Below, in pieces: positions 8,674 to 19,000 of a stretch of DNA of 64,000 nucleotides; the first letter of the stretch is position 1, and each line of letters starts with the position of its first letter. Origin of the DNA: Leucothrix arctica (lineage in GTDB: Bacteria > Pseudomonadota > Gammaproteobacteria > Thiotrichales > Thiotrichaceae); assembly GCF_003172895.1 (NCBI RefSeq), contig NZ_QGKL01000029.1, positions 186,001 to 250,000 on the forward strand. Reading direction: 5' to 3'. The notes beneath the pieces were generated by a model. The model saw only the letters and a list, made by a program, of their open reading frames with translations, made no database searches and was not told the origin of the DNA. A program made the position numbers and the translations under genes.

Positions 8674-10316
8674 AGAATACACACATCATGTTGTGTAGAT
8701 ACGCGATTTCGGCCTTGTCGCTTGGAGTTATAAAGTGCTTGGTCAGCTAAGCTTAAGCTTTGTAGGATGTAATTATCATCACCAGACACTTCAACAACAC
8801 CGACACTGATAGTGACCGTTATTAAGCCTTGGTCCGTCAACACTTCATTACCACTCACTGTCTTTCTAATGCGCTCACAAGCGGCTGTCGCAACAGCTAA
8901 GTCGGCATCAAATAAGATCAGTGCAAACTCTTCCCCACCATACCTGACTAACATGTCTGAGTTCTGTGAAACGCGTAACATCCGCTGACTGATAGAAACC
9001 AACACCTCGTCCCCAATCGGATGGCCGTAGGTATCATTAATTTTCTTGAAGTGATCAATATCAATCATCGCCACGCATACCGAGTGCCCTTTGCGATGAG
9101 ATTCTTTAGTCATCTCATCGCCCAAACTCGCCAAAGCGCGTCGGTTATATAAGCCAGTCAACGAATCTCGAAGCACACTTTCTTGCAATTCACTAACAGG
9201 TCTCAGGAAACGTAACGCTAAGAAAAAAGCACCTAGCGTGATTAGTAAGCTAAACGCGATGGCTATAGTAATTTTCCAATACTGTGCCGCTCTAATATCA
9301 CCAATAAAGTCACTTTCTGGAGCCGTCACAACCACAGTCCACCCGAGCCCTGACTTTCTGTAGGAATGAAAAACGGCATGATATGGCTTATTATCAATGT
9401 CAAAGTCTACATCGCGAATAGTCGTCGAAACAAAGTCTTGGCCGCTCGCTCTCAACTCTTCCAACGCCTGTTCAATCACCTGACTCCTTAATTCATCCAC
9501 TTTAATCAACCTAAAGTCTGAGTCTCCATTTAGCTGAGCGAGAGTCAGAGAGTCAATATCAGTGTGTGCCACCATACGAAAATCAGTATTGGCGATAAAT
9601 GCTGAGCTATTAGCACTTAACTGATTTTTACTTAGGTAGTAAGACAAATTACTAATTTCAATATCAATACCCAACACACCTATTGGCTCACCGGAGTCAG
9701 ATGACACGGGGATAGAAACAGTAATGCCGGGAATTTGACTCGTAAAAAACAAATAAGGGTTCGTCCATTGCAACTTCCCTTTTATCAGTGATTCAAACCA
9801 AGGCCTGTCGCGCGGGTCATAAGTATCATTAGGCTCGGGGTGTGATGCAAGCATTTCGAAGTCATCACCTCGGCCTATAAAGATACTCGTCTTATTGCCG
9901 TTTTTAGTGGTAATAAATTTAGTATAGAAAGGGTTGTCGGGATGGAGTTTATTGGCATGAGCGACCTGTAAGAAGTCGCCATTTACCCACCCAAAATACA
10001 TGCCAGTAAAGTTATTGTTTTCATTAATCTGTTCGAAGAAGTATCGCTCTAACTCTGTATTCGCTTCACGAGGAATAACCCTCGACTCCATTAACGCGCG
10101 AGTCGTATTCGCTAAGCGTTCAGCAGGAACAAGCAAGCTTTCAACGCTTTGAACTGACTCTGTTGCAACCGTCCTCATGAGGCCGCTAACATGCTTCAAA
10201 TAAGCACTTTCACCCCAATAATGGCTGACTAAGAGGATAATGCCGACGGTTAATACTTGTAAGCCAAGCAGCAGCGCTAAAGTGACCTTTGCGATCGATT
10301 GTTTACTGCTATCCAT
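8670..10316 (-). CDS. Membrane diguanylate cyclase, dCache-GGDEF
   Basis: 548 residues: N-terminal membrane span (about 10-30), periplasmic double-Cache sensor (about 40-335, with the RPWFESLI and PVSSDSGEPIGVLGIDIE motifs), second span (about 345-367), then a GGDEF domain with GGEEF at 460-464, an active-site sequence, so c-di-GMP synthesis is expected. The inhibitory I-site is degenerate (QNSD instead of RxxD), so product inhibition by that site is unlikely. The ligand is probably a small organic molecule. It is a single gene convergent with RNase J. Known Pel systems respond to c-di-GMP, which makes this a possible input for the Pel-like genes near 58 kb. Confidence 0.92.
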   Translation of the reverse strand: MDSSKQSIAKVTLALLLGLQVLTVGIILLVSHYWGESAYLKHVSGLMRTVATESVQSVESLLVPAERLANTTRALMESRVIPREANTELERYFFEQINENNNFTGMYFGWVNGDFLQVAHANKLHPDNPFYTKFITTKNGNKTSIFIGRGDDFEMLASHPEPNDTYDPRDRPWFESLIKGKLQWTNPYLFFTSQIPGITVSIPVSSDSGEPIGVLGIDIEISNLSYYLSKNQLSANSSAFIANTDFRMVAHTDIDSLTLAQLNGDSDFRLIKVDELRSQVIEQALEELRASGQDFVSTTIRDVDFDIDNKPYHAVFHSYRKSGLGWTVVVTAPESDFIGDIRAAQYWKITIAIAFSLLITLGAFFLALRFLRPVSELQESVLRDSLTGLYNRRALASLGDEMTKESHRKGHSVCVAMIDIDHFKKINDTYGHPIGDEVLVSISQRMLRVSQNSDMLVRYGGEEFALILFDADLAVATAACERIRKTVSGNEVLTDQGLITVTISVGVVEVSGDDNYILQSLSLADQALYNSKRQGRNRVSTQHDVCIL

Positions 10317-10417
10317 TTATGCGCATACAAATATATTAGGTTAAGTACTCATCTAAAAAGCAGATTTTATCAGCAAACCACAGATAGAATAAAAATTATT
10401 TTAATCCATCTAATTTA

Positions 10418-11176
10418 TTAAATAATTCGAATATCAGGAAAGCGAGATGATTTAGTATTTTGCACAGGTAACGTCACTTCACCGCGATAGGTAAAGACTA
10501 AAGAGCACTTTACATCATTCGTTTTACAGCGGTCTGCCGCGTGAAATATGTAGGGGCTAAACAAAAGAATATCACCTGCATTTAAGTTGACGTAAATGGC
10601 CTTCGCCAACTGCACCTGATTACCTTCGTAGTCTAGCTTTAAGAATTGCAGATCATCCAAGCCTTCGTCATCTACATGCCACAGATGGGAGCCAGGAATC
10701 ACCTTCATTCCACCATTAAGTTGGTGCTCTGGACCAAGCGCCGTCCAAGCGTTTATTAAGCAGTTATCCGAATAGTGCCAATAACGAGTGTCACGATGCC
10801 ACAAAGTGTCGCTACTATACTTAGGGTGCTTCGTCATGACGGTATTGTGATGATTAGGCGTCAGCAACAGTTGCTCACTACCCAATAGCTGCTGAATGCA
10901 CTCTGTGACCGAAGTATCTTCTGCCCATGCTTTAAAAACAGCGTCACGCTCGTAAGCCATTAACAATCGTCGTGCTGTTGCACCACCAGGGTCATCGACA
11001 CTTTTCGGCGCCCCCGGATAGTTAACTTCAGACTCTAACTCAATCGGTTCTTTTTTAGCCTCAAGATGAGAAAAAGTCACCGCACGAATGGCAGCAACCG
11101 TTTCAGCATCAGCAGCGCCCGGCAGTACCAAGAAGCCCTGTTGATTAAATATATTTACTTGTGCTTGCGTCAACAT
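10418..11176 (-). CDS. Phytanoyl-CoA dioxygenase (PhyH) family protein
   Basis: 252 residues with the Fe(II)/2-oxoglutarate facial triad: His127 and Asp129 (WHRDTRYW), distal His212 (FHAADRC), and Arg216 as a candidate 2-oxoglutarate anchor. The first residues (FNQQGFLVLPGAAD) are typical of PhyH proteins. These enzymes hydroxylate varied small molecules; bacterial substrates include ectoine and halogenated or phosphonate compounds, but nothing here identifies one. It lies 41 bases before yadH on the same strand, so it may be the last gene of the yadGH operon. Confidence 0.85.
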   Translation of the reverse strand: MLTQAQVNIFNQQGFLVLPGAADAETVAAIRAVTFSHLEAKKEPIELESEVNYPGAPKSVDDPGGATARRLLMAYERDAVFKAWAEDTSVTECIQQLLGSEQLLLTPNHHNTVMTKHPKYSSDTLWHRDTRYWHYSDNCLINAWTALGPEHQLNGGMKVIPGSHLWHVDDEGLDDLQFLKLDYEGNQVQLAKAIYVNLNAGDILLFSPYIFHAADRCKTNDVKCSLVFTYRGEVTLPVQNTKSSRFPDIRII

Positions 11177-11217
11177 AACCCTACCCCAAAATGAAACTCA
11201 CCTTTCGGCAACACTAA

Positions 11218-11979
11218 TTACTGCTTGAGACGATAACCAGTTTTAAACATCCACCAGACAACACTCAAACAAAGTGCCAAGAACACACAAATCATTATTA
11301 TGCTGGTTACAACAGGTACATCACTAACACCAAAGAAACTCCAACGAAACCCACTAATCAAATACAGCACTGGGTTGAACAAGGTAATGCTCTGCCAAAC
11401 AGGTGGCAACATACTGACCGAATAAAAACTACCGCCTAAAAACACCAACGGCGTGATTACAAGTAATGGTATTAGCTGTAGCTTTTCAAAGTTAGTCGCC
11501 CATAGGCCAATAATAAAGCCGAACAAACTAAACGATATGCAGGTTAATATCAGAAATGTCACCATCCAAACGGGGTGCTGAATCTCTAGATCAACAAAAA
11601 ACCCTGCTGTGCACAGTATGATAGCACCGATGATTAATGACTTACTTGCTGCCGCGCCAACATAACCAATAATAATTTCAAAGAATGAAATAGGTGCCGA
11701 CATAACTTCATAAATAGTCCCCGTAAATTTCGGGAAGAAGATACCAAATGATGCATTAGAAATGCTCTGAGTGAGCAGTGACAACATGATCAGTCCAGGT
11801 ACGATGAACGACCCGTAAGGCACACCATCAACCTCTTCAATGCGACCACCAATAGCACCACCGAACACCACAAAATACAGACAGGTCGACAACACTGGTG
11901 ATGCAATAGTTTGCAGTAACGTATTCCATGCACGCTTCATTTCATTAAAGTAGATAACTTTTATAGCTTGGTAATTCAT
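11218..11979 (-). CDS. yadH: ABC-2 type transporter permease YadH
   Basis: 253 residues with about six membrane helices and the ABC-2 permease pattern ([37 protein letters not shown] region at 80-120; [21 protein letters not shown] near 185). Its start overlaps the end of the ATPase gene (ATGA). Together they match E. coli YadGH in order and size (YadH 256 residues). Substrate unknown; relatives export lipids, polysaccharides or drugs. Confidence 0.88.
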   Translation of the reverse strand: MNYQAIKVIYFNEMKRAWNTLLQTIASPVLSTCLYFVVFGGAIGGRIEEVDGVPYGSFIVPGLIMLSLLTQSISNASFGIFFPKFTGTIYEVMSAPISFFEIIIGYVGAAASKSLIIGAIILCTAGFFVDLEIQHPVWMVTFLILTCISFSLFGFIIGLWATNFEKLQLIPLLVITPLVFLGGSFYSVSMLPPVWQSITLFNPVLYLISGFRWSFFGVSDVPVVTSIIMICVFLALCLSVVWWMFKTGYRLKQ

Positions 11980-12902
11980 ACGTCATCCTCGACCAATTTA
12001 ACAAAGATGTCTTCCAAAGAGCTTTGCGTCGTTTTGATATCTCTCAATGTTAAACCTGCAGTATTTACCGCTTTCAGAAGTGTCGTAATACCCGTGTATT
12101 CCGCATTGGTATCGTACATGTAGGTCAACGCACTGCCCTCTTCATCCAATAACAAGTCGAATTCGACGAGTGAGTCTGGAATAGCGTTCAAGTTTTCACG
12201 GATCTCAATCCGCATTTTCTTCTCACCCATTTTATTCATCAGCGTGTGTTTATCTTCAAGCAATAACACTTCGCCTTTTGCGATTACACCTACACGGTCA
12301 GCAATTTCTTCTGCTTCCTCAATGTAATGAGTTGTCAGGATAATCGTCACCCCAGAGTCACTCAGCTTGTTGACGATTTTCCACATATCTTTACGCAGCT
12401 CAACGTCTACACCTGCCGTTGGCTCATCTAAGAACAATATTTTAGGCTCATGCGATAAGGCTTTAGCAATCAACACACGGCGTTTCATACCGCCAGACAG
12501 CGTCATTAGCTCGTTATCTTTTTTGTCCCACAACGACAGATCTTTCAGCAGTTGCTCTATATACGCAGGATTTGGTGACTTACCAAACAAGCCTCGACTG
12601 AACTGAACCGTATCCCACACCTTGTCAAACGCGCCAAGCGACAGCTCTTGAGGCACAAGACCTATATCCTTTCGAGTCAGTCGGTAGTCTTTAATAATGT
12701 CATTACCATCAACCGTCACTGTGCCGCTAGTAGGTGTTACTAAGCCACAGATAGTGGAAATGAGCGTTGTTTTACCTGCGCCATTCGGCCCAAGTAAGGC
12801 AAGAATCTCGCCTCTTTCAATCGTTAAGTTGACCGATTTTAATGCTTGAAAACCTGTGTCGTAGGTCTTGCACAAATCGACGATAGAGATAATTGCAGGC
12901 AT
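11976..12902 (-). CDS. yadG: ABC transporter ATPase YadG
   Basis: 308 residues, the same length as E. coli YadG. Walker A GPNGAGKT (about 39-46), ABC signature LSGGMKRR, Walker [13 protein letters not shown] and the H-loop TTHYIEEAE are all intact; a C-terminal accessory domain of about 80 residues follows. It is the first gene of yadG-yadH(-phyH) and powers the YadH permease at the inner membrane. Confidence 0.92.
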   Translation of the reverse strand: MPAIISIVDLCKTYDTGFQALKSVNLTIERGEILALLGPNGAGKTTLISTICGLVTPTSGTVTVDGNDIIKDYRLTRKDIGLVPQELSLGAFDKVWDTVQFSRGLFGKSPNPAYIEQLLKDLSLWDKKDNELMTLSGGMKRRVLIAKALSHEPKILFLDEPTAGVDVELRKDMWKIVNKLSDSGVTIILTTHYIEEAEEIADRVGVIAKGEVLLLEDKHTLMNKMGEKKMRIEIRENLNAIPDSLVEFDLLLDEEGSALTYMYDTNAEYTGITTLLKAVNTAGLTLRDIKTTQSSLEDIFVKLVEDDV

Positions 12903-13270
12903 AGCGTAACCGTCGTAATTTAAAAGTAGCTGTTCATAGCTGATTTTACATACTAGTAGGTATGTAGTTGTAGCTCAATGAGTTTATAAGCCATTAACAA
13001 TATTGATAAAGCGCTAATCTCGGCACTAAATACAACTCTTTTAGACTCACTTTATGCATCAATAACCTAAAATAAAAAGCCATGCTGAACACTTAATAAA
13101 CAGACATAAATAAAACTTTTCTACCTTATAAGCAAACATACACACCAATTCGTAAATAACTGAAATATGGACTAAAAATAAACAGAATAAAAAATCCAGT
13201 ATGATAAAGTCCAACAAACTAGGCGTAGGTAGCACAACTTAAAAACCACTCACAATCATTGGAAAATAGC
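12903..13270. other. AT-rich divergent intergenic region
   Basis: 368 bases between divergent yadG and the vWA gene. Strongly AT-rich, with no open frame of useful length and no convincing terminator or repeat. It must hold promoters for both directions, but I could not pick a clear -35/-10 pair. Confidence 0.5.
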
Positions 13271-13897
13271 ATGTTCCAACCAGAAAGAGGGGCAGGCCAA
13301 AAAGATGCACATATCGTCTTTCTATGCGATGCATCAGGGTCTATGTCTGGCGATAAAATAACTAATATGAATAATGCGATTGGCGCTGCACTAGTAACAA
13401 CCCAGTCGGTTATTTCAACATTAGATCATGTAATCTTTGACGCTATCGACGTTTCCGCTATTCGTTTTTCTGATACGGCAGACTGGCATACGGTACCCAG
13501 CAAACTGCATGATCAATTTGTTTGGGGTGATTTACAACGACCAGAAGGGGTTACCAATCTTGGGCAAGCTTATACGCTGCTTGATAATTGGTTAAGCAGT
13601 GGCGCTGTTAGTGGTGCGATGCATACCTTAATCGTTGTGTTAATAACGGACGGTATGCCGACCGATGAGCCAAGTATTTTCCCTCACTGGTTGAAAGATA
13701 AAGCGGTCGCTGAAAATTTTGAGCGAATTGCATTTGCACTGGGCAGCGATGCAGAGTCTAGTTATCTCGATGAATTTGTTAGCAATGAAGACAATCTCTA
13801 CATTTTAAGGAATGAGTTAATGCTTAAAGACTTATTGGCCAGAGCACTCACTAAGACCATTAAGAAGATACCTGACGACAAGCATCGTCAACATTAA
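13271..13897 (+). CDS. vWA domain protein, TerY-like
   Basis: 208 residues, nearly all one von Willebrand A domain. The MIDAS metal site is complete: DASGS (residues 20-24), a conserved Thr in GVTNLGQA and Asp in ITDGMPTD. The ATG at 13271 is chosen because GGA lies seven bases upstream, whereas the in-frame TTG at 13259 has none. It has no signal peptide, so it is cytoplasmic. TerY-type vWA proteins bind partner proteins in stress-signalling complexes, but no ter gene or kinase/phosphatase pair is nearby. It heads a tight cluster with a membrane-linker protein and a TAXI protein; a regulatory or scaffold role is inferred. Confidence 0.85.
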   Translation: MFQPERGAGQKDAHIVFLCDASGSMSGDKITNMNNAIGAALVTTQSVISTLDHVIFDAIDVSAIRFSDTADWHTVPSKLHDQFVWGDLQRPEGVTNLGQAYTLLDNWLSSGAVSGAMHTLIVVLITDGMPTDEPSIFPHWLKDKAVAENFERIAFALGSDAESSYLDEFVSNEDNLYILRNELMLKDLLARALTKTIKKIPDDKHRQH

Positions 13898-13931
13898 ATT
13901 TACACCATCAGGGTTAGGGAAAACCGCGCAT

Positions 13932-14849
13932 ATGAACAATAAAGCACATACAATTCTTGTTTCAGTCATGGCCAGTTATGGTTCAAAATTGACGACTAGC
14001 ACAGCAAGCTGCAAAGCTTTTTTAGCTGATTTTTTGACTGACTACGCTGACGAAAAGAATGTGCTGGTTGAGCTTCATCATCTGCAACTGACAAAAGCAC
14101 TCTATACCTTTAAAGGGGACGCAATCGATAAAAAAACCCTTATTGAGTTTATTGATCAAATTGAGGCACGTTCTGACCTCTCAAAGCAAGAATTAGCATG
14201 GGGTGTTGATGCGTGGGCAAATGCTGTTGATATTGATATCAAAGCACGCCGAATGATACGTAAGCAGTGTTTTAGTCATACTAACCGTGACTTACACATG
14301 GTCACCATCCGCCCGATTGAAATGAAAGCAGAAACCGTCCCTGAAGTCCCTGCGATGGTTGTTGAAAACGCTAGCCAAGCAGCCCTCCCTCGTATGGCGC
14401 TAATGGGTGTTGTGACACTGATCTCTACCTTCTCCATATTTCAAGCGATTAAGTCAAAACTACCTATAGACACTGCACCAGCTCCCGTTGCAATTGTGCA
14501 ACCCATTAAGGTTGATGTAGCACCTATAGCAATCAAGGCACCGCTACATAACCTTGATACAGCCCCCGTCGCAGAAAAGACTCCAGAGCCATTGCCTAAG
14601 GTAGTCGTCATTGCGCCACGCAGTACGAGTGTAGCCATTGAACCTGAATCGTCTCAAATTAGTCATAGACAAGACAAACCAGAACCAATAGACATTGAAA
14701 AGCTCAGCGGCAAGCTACAGGCAGAACAAGCAGCGATTGAAGTACCTGAAACAAGTATTGAATTTGCAGCGGCCGATACTACTGAACTACCTGAAGTAGA
14801 TGATGAGAAGCTGCAAGCAGACATTGAAGCTTTCTTGACTCAGGACTAA
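13932..14849 (+). CDS. Single-span membrane protein with Pro/Ala-rich tail
   Basis: 305 residues. The N-terminal 110 residues are helical and end AWGVDAWANAV (89-99); this resembles a helical domain with a W-x-V-x-x-W-A signature found beside bacterial Ser/Thr kinases and vWA proteins (from memory, unverified). One membrane span is at about 154-172, followed by a Pro/Ala/Val-rich and then acidic tail of about 130 residues, presumably periplasmic. The protein could link the cytoplasmic vWA protein to the secreted TAXI protein encoded 23 bases downstream. Not a recognised family overall. Confidence 0.7.
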   Translation: MNNKAHTILVSVMASYGSKLTTSTASCKAFLADFLTDYADEKNVLVELHHLQLTKALYTFKGDAIDKKTLIEFIDQIEARSDLSKQELAWGVDAWANAVDIDIKARRMIRKQCFSHTNRDLHMVTIRPIEMKAETVPEVPAMVVENASQAALPRMALMGVVTLISTFSIFQAIKSKLPIDTAPAPVAIVQPIKVDVAPIAIKAPLHNLDTAPVAEKTPEPLPKVVVIAPRSTSVAIEPESSQISHRQDKPEPIDIEKLSGKLQAEQAAIEVPETSIEFAAADTTELPEVDDEKLQADIEAFLTQD

Positions 14850-14872
14850 CCCACTAAAACGGACTTCTTCAG

Positions 14873-16018
14873 ATGATTAGAGTCAGCTTTTTACTCAGCG
14901 CATGGCTGCTCGCAGCTAACGCGTCTGCTGCTACCAATATGCCAACAGGTGCAGAAGGTGGCACATATCACGCTATTGGCGTTGATATTTCGCGCATAAC
15001 ACCACTCTATGGCGTTGATATCAATGTGATAAGTTCGGTTGGTTCTGTCGATAATATTCGTCAGCTATTTAAGAATAATGAGGTTGATTTATCACTTGCT
15101 CAATCTGATGTTATCGCTGCCTTTAAAAAAAGCCCTCAAGCGACTACTCAATCTGCAATACAAAATTTGCGGTTGGTGCTGCCCCTCTACCAAGAGGAAG
15201 TCCATATACTCGCGAACAAATCTATTCAAACGATCTCAGACTTAGCGGGAAAGCGCGTTGGTGTTGGCCGTATCGGCAGTGGCACGCATATCACTGCAAC
15301 AAACATTCTCAGACTTCTTAAACTAAAAACCCTACCTAATAACAAGCTAAGCCCTCTTGACGCTTATAAAGCCTTATTATTTGGCGAGCTAGATGCGGTG
15401 TTTTTTGTCAGCGGCAAGCCCATTAATTTTATTCAGGGCATGCTAGAAATGAACGATCGTCAAGACTTGAAAAGCTATGTAGCCGGCATTCATTTACTCG
15501 CAATTGAGGATGATCGTTTAAACGAGTCATACGATATAGCGAGCATTGATCCGAATGACTATGTCAGTAAAAACCGCAAACACAAGCTCACCAATATTAG
15601 TATTCCAACTATTTCTGTGACCGCCGCATTGGTTACTAGAGTATTTCCTGATGATAACAAATGGGTCACAGGTAAACGCTGTCGTGAAATTGGTCGAGTG
15701 CATAGAGCAATTAGTAACAGACTCCACTTTCTTGCTTCTGGTGGAACCGCTAAAAACAAGTTCCACCCAAAGTGGGCCTCAGTTGATTTAAAGCACCCCA
15801 TTGACCTTGAGGTGAGCGACTGCGTTAAAGCTAAAATCGCCACGAAGAAAGTCATTAAAGCGACCACCTCTTCCGAGATAGTCGCACCTGATCAAAACAA
15901 GGTTGAAGTACATCTGAATGCCGAAGAAATTGCAGAAGCACATTGCTTACTCACCACTCATAAGCCTTGTAGTAGCGCTACGATTCCAGATGACTCAACG
16001 CTAGAGCCTTTGCTTTAA
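14873..16018 (+). CDS. TAXI family solute-binding protein
   Basis: 381 residues with a signal peptide cleaved near ASAAT and the TAXI fold pattern (PTGAEGGTYHAIG at the start, then VGSVDNIRQL, DLSLAQSDV, LAGKRVGVGRIGSGTHITA, LDAVFFVSGKP). TAXI proteins normally feed TRAP transporters, but no DctQM-type permease is present here. A C-terminal extension of about 70 residues beyond the binding fold is Lys/Glu-rich. Position third in the vWA cluster suggests a periplasmic ligand sensor. The 3' end overlaps the convergent acyltransferase gene by 41 bases. Confidence 0.82.
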   Translation: MIRVSFLLSAWLLAANASAATNMPTGAEGGTYHAIGVDISRITPLYGVDINVISSVGSVDNIRQLFKNNEVDLSLAQSDVIAAFKKSPQATTQSAIQNLRLVLPLYQEEVHILANKSIQTISDLAGKRVGVGRIGSGTHITATNILRLLKLKTLPNNKLSPLDAYKALLFGELDAVFFVSGKPINFIQGMLEMNDRQDLKSYVAGIHLLAIEDDRLNESYDIASIDPNDYVSKNRKHKLTNISIPTISVTAALVTRVFPDDNKWVTGKRCREIGRVHRAISNRLHFLASGGTAKNKFHPKWASVDLKHPIDLEVSDCVKAKIATKKVIKATTSSEIVAPDQNKVEVHLNAEEIAEAHCLLTTHKPCSSATIPDDSTLEPLL

Positions 16019-19000
16019 CAAAATCAGTTTTCCCCGAACCAAGCTTCGGCAAGGTTTCAACTTGAATGATTTTAGCTGGGATTAATAGCGGATTGACTGA
16101 CTTGTCCAACATCGCTTGGCGCAACGTTTTCAACTCTAATCCGCTATTGTCTAGCAAGACAACCTTCTCACCTTTTTTATCATCGGGCACGTTCATCGCG
16201 ATGACATCTGCAGCCTCATCACCTAGATATTCCTGAATCGTCGCCTCGACCTCACTCAGACTAATCATTTCCCCACCTAGCTTGGCAAAGCGTGAGTAGC
16301 GATCAACAATCACTAAGAAACCGTCATCATCAAGGTGGCCTTTATCACCACTGACATACCAACGAACACCCTCGATGTCATGAATCACTTTGCTGGTTTT
16401 TTCAGGATCATTGAGATAGCCCTTCATCACCTGCGGACCACCGATCAAAATCATGCCATCTTCTTTTGCCGTTAGCTCTTCTAGCGTCGCAGGGTCTACG
16501 ATTTTAAAGCTAGAACCTGGTAATGGCATACCCACTGTGCCGCGTTTGCCACCCAACTGTACGTTCCAATTATTAAGGTCTAACGCATCCGGTAAGTTCA
16601 CGCTAGCCACTGGCGCAGTTTCTGTCGCGCCATAGCCTTCGTAAACATCCTTCGAGAACTTCATTTTAAATGCTTCACGCACATCAGGACTCAGCTTTTC
16701 CGCTCCGGCAACCACTAGTCGCAAGCTATCGAACATTAACGGCTTAATTTTTCTGTCGCGGCTATATAAGCGCAAGAAGGTTGAAGTACCAAACATGACC
16801 GTCGCACGATATTTTGCAACGGCTTTGGCTACACCAAACCCATCAGTAGGGTCGGCATGACACACCATTGGCAAGCCTTCGACCAGCGGTAAAAACTGTG
16901 TCGCCGTCAAGCCGAACGCATGGAATAACGGCAGTGACGCCATAATCACATCATCCCCGTCTGCATTTAGCACTTCCGCTACTTGCTTTAAGTTGGCTAT
17001 AATATTTTCGTGACTTAGTTCAATACCTTTCGGTGCACCCTCACTACCACTAGAGAATAGAATGGCTGCGGTTGCTTTAGGGTTATTACTGCGACAGAAA
17101 ATCCACTTTAAAACACGCGCAGGCAGTACTGCAGTACCAATCAGAGTAGACACCATCTCTAGCTTTGAGATCTCTTTCTTTAGCTCTTCCAAGTAAACCA
17201 CATGAGTCTTTTCAAGCACGGTACTTAAGTCGACACCCCGCTGCTCCAGCTTTTTAATAAAACGAGCGGACGTATAAACTGTTTTAATTTCTGCTTGCTC
17301 GATGGCAGAGGCTAACGCCTGAGTGCTTGAAGTATAGTTAAGGTTAACTAAAGTTTTACCTGCCAATAGACCCGCCATATTTGCAATGACACCGCCGCTG
17401 CTGGTTGGTAATAACAAACCAATATTTTGCTCAGGGCTAAGCTTACTGATCTTGCGTGAGAATGCAGCAGATGCGGTAAACGCCTTTATAGCCGACAGCG
17501 GCTCACTCATCGTATCGGCTAATGCCATTTCACCACCGACTGACTTCACTGTATCAATCCAAGCATTAGGCAGCGTTTGCAATGACTCTGAATAGCTTTT
17601 CCATGAGCTGATAGATAAATCAAACACACGACGCTTCAATATAGTCGCTGGTGTATCTTTACTTAACCTCGCACCAAAACTGACAAGAAGCTCTCGACGC
17701 ATACCCTTTACTTGGTTACTTCTTAACTTCTCTGAAGACCGTGAAAATTGACTACCCCACAACCCTCGTAAGTAGAACGGTACAATCACAACATCATCAT
17801 TCGCTAACTTGGCAGCCTTCTCATAGCCACGCTTGAACTCACCTAAGTGACCTGTACGGCTGAGCGTTCCTTCTGGAAACAGACACACAACTTCACCATT
17901 GTTTAACAACTCAGCGACTCGATCTAACGACTTTGAACTCGCTGGCCCTGACTCTATTGGAATTGATCCAAATAACTGAAAGAACCACTTTAAATACCAA
18001 CGCTCATAGATATTACGAATCATCACAAAGCGTACTGGACGAGGTGATGCCAACTGCACAATCGCCCAATCTATCCAACTCACATGGTTTCCTAGCAACA
18101 ACACACCGCCATTAGCTGGAATATTTTTCATACCTTCTACTGCAACTTTGTACTTCATGTTCATGAAATAAGTCAAAATGAAGCGCACTAAACTCTGCGG
18201 TAACTTATAAACCGTAAAGCTAAAACCTGCGACTGCAACGGCTGATATAAATAACAATAACTGTGAACTTGCGATGTTTGCTTTGGCAAAAGCGACAGTT
18301 ACCAACAAGAAAAACAGCATTCCTAGGTTTTGAACTAGATTATTAGCCGCTAGCACTCGCCCTAAGTTGTTTTCTTTTGCGTGGTATTGGATAAGTGAGT
18401 TCAAAGGAACAATGAAGATTCCACCCATAATACCAATAAACATGAAATCTAAACCCATGAATACTTTACTGCTAAGTGTTGGCAGGATAAATAAACCCAG
18501 CGCCACACCCGCAGCACCAATAGGCACTAAACCTGTTTCGATATAGTTTTTTGACATGCGTGCAGCAATCGTTGAGCCAATAGCAATACCGACACCCGAC
18601 ATCGCCAATATAGCTTGGATAACAATCGTATTTGTCTCGCCTGTTTCAGCCTTAAGAAACGCAGGGAAAGCAGCCAACATAACTTGGCCGATCGACCAAA
18701 ATACTGTCAGACCGATAATCGATAAAAAGATCACTTTATTGCTCAAAGCATCTTTCAAATTCTTTCGAGTCATCGCCCCACTTGTTAGCGACTTAAAGTC
18801 AAATTGATAATCTGCTTTGAGCTCATCAAGTTGCGGCAAGCGATACATCATCACCAGCTCGAAAATACTGGTTGCGATCAAAATAAAGCCGACAGGAACT
18901 AATGATCTAAGAATGAAACCTTTATCCGTCGTACCAGCTGGAAACCATGTTTCAAACAGAATAGAGAATATTAATGTGCCGACTAAAATACCGATAATGG

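Noticed and set aside
13271-13897. Tellurite-resistance (Ter) system
   Set aside because: Only a TerY-like vWA domain is present; no TerA-E, TerC or associated kinase/phosphatase genes occur in the window.
15527-15867. Antisense open frames inside the TAXI gene
   Set aside because: They lack ribosome sites and follow from the codon use of the TAXI gene, which has a signal peptide and a recognisable fold.
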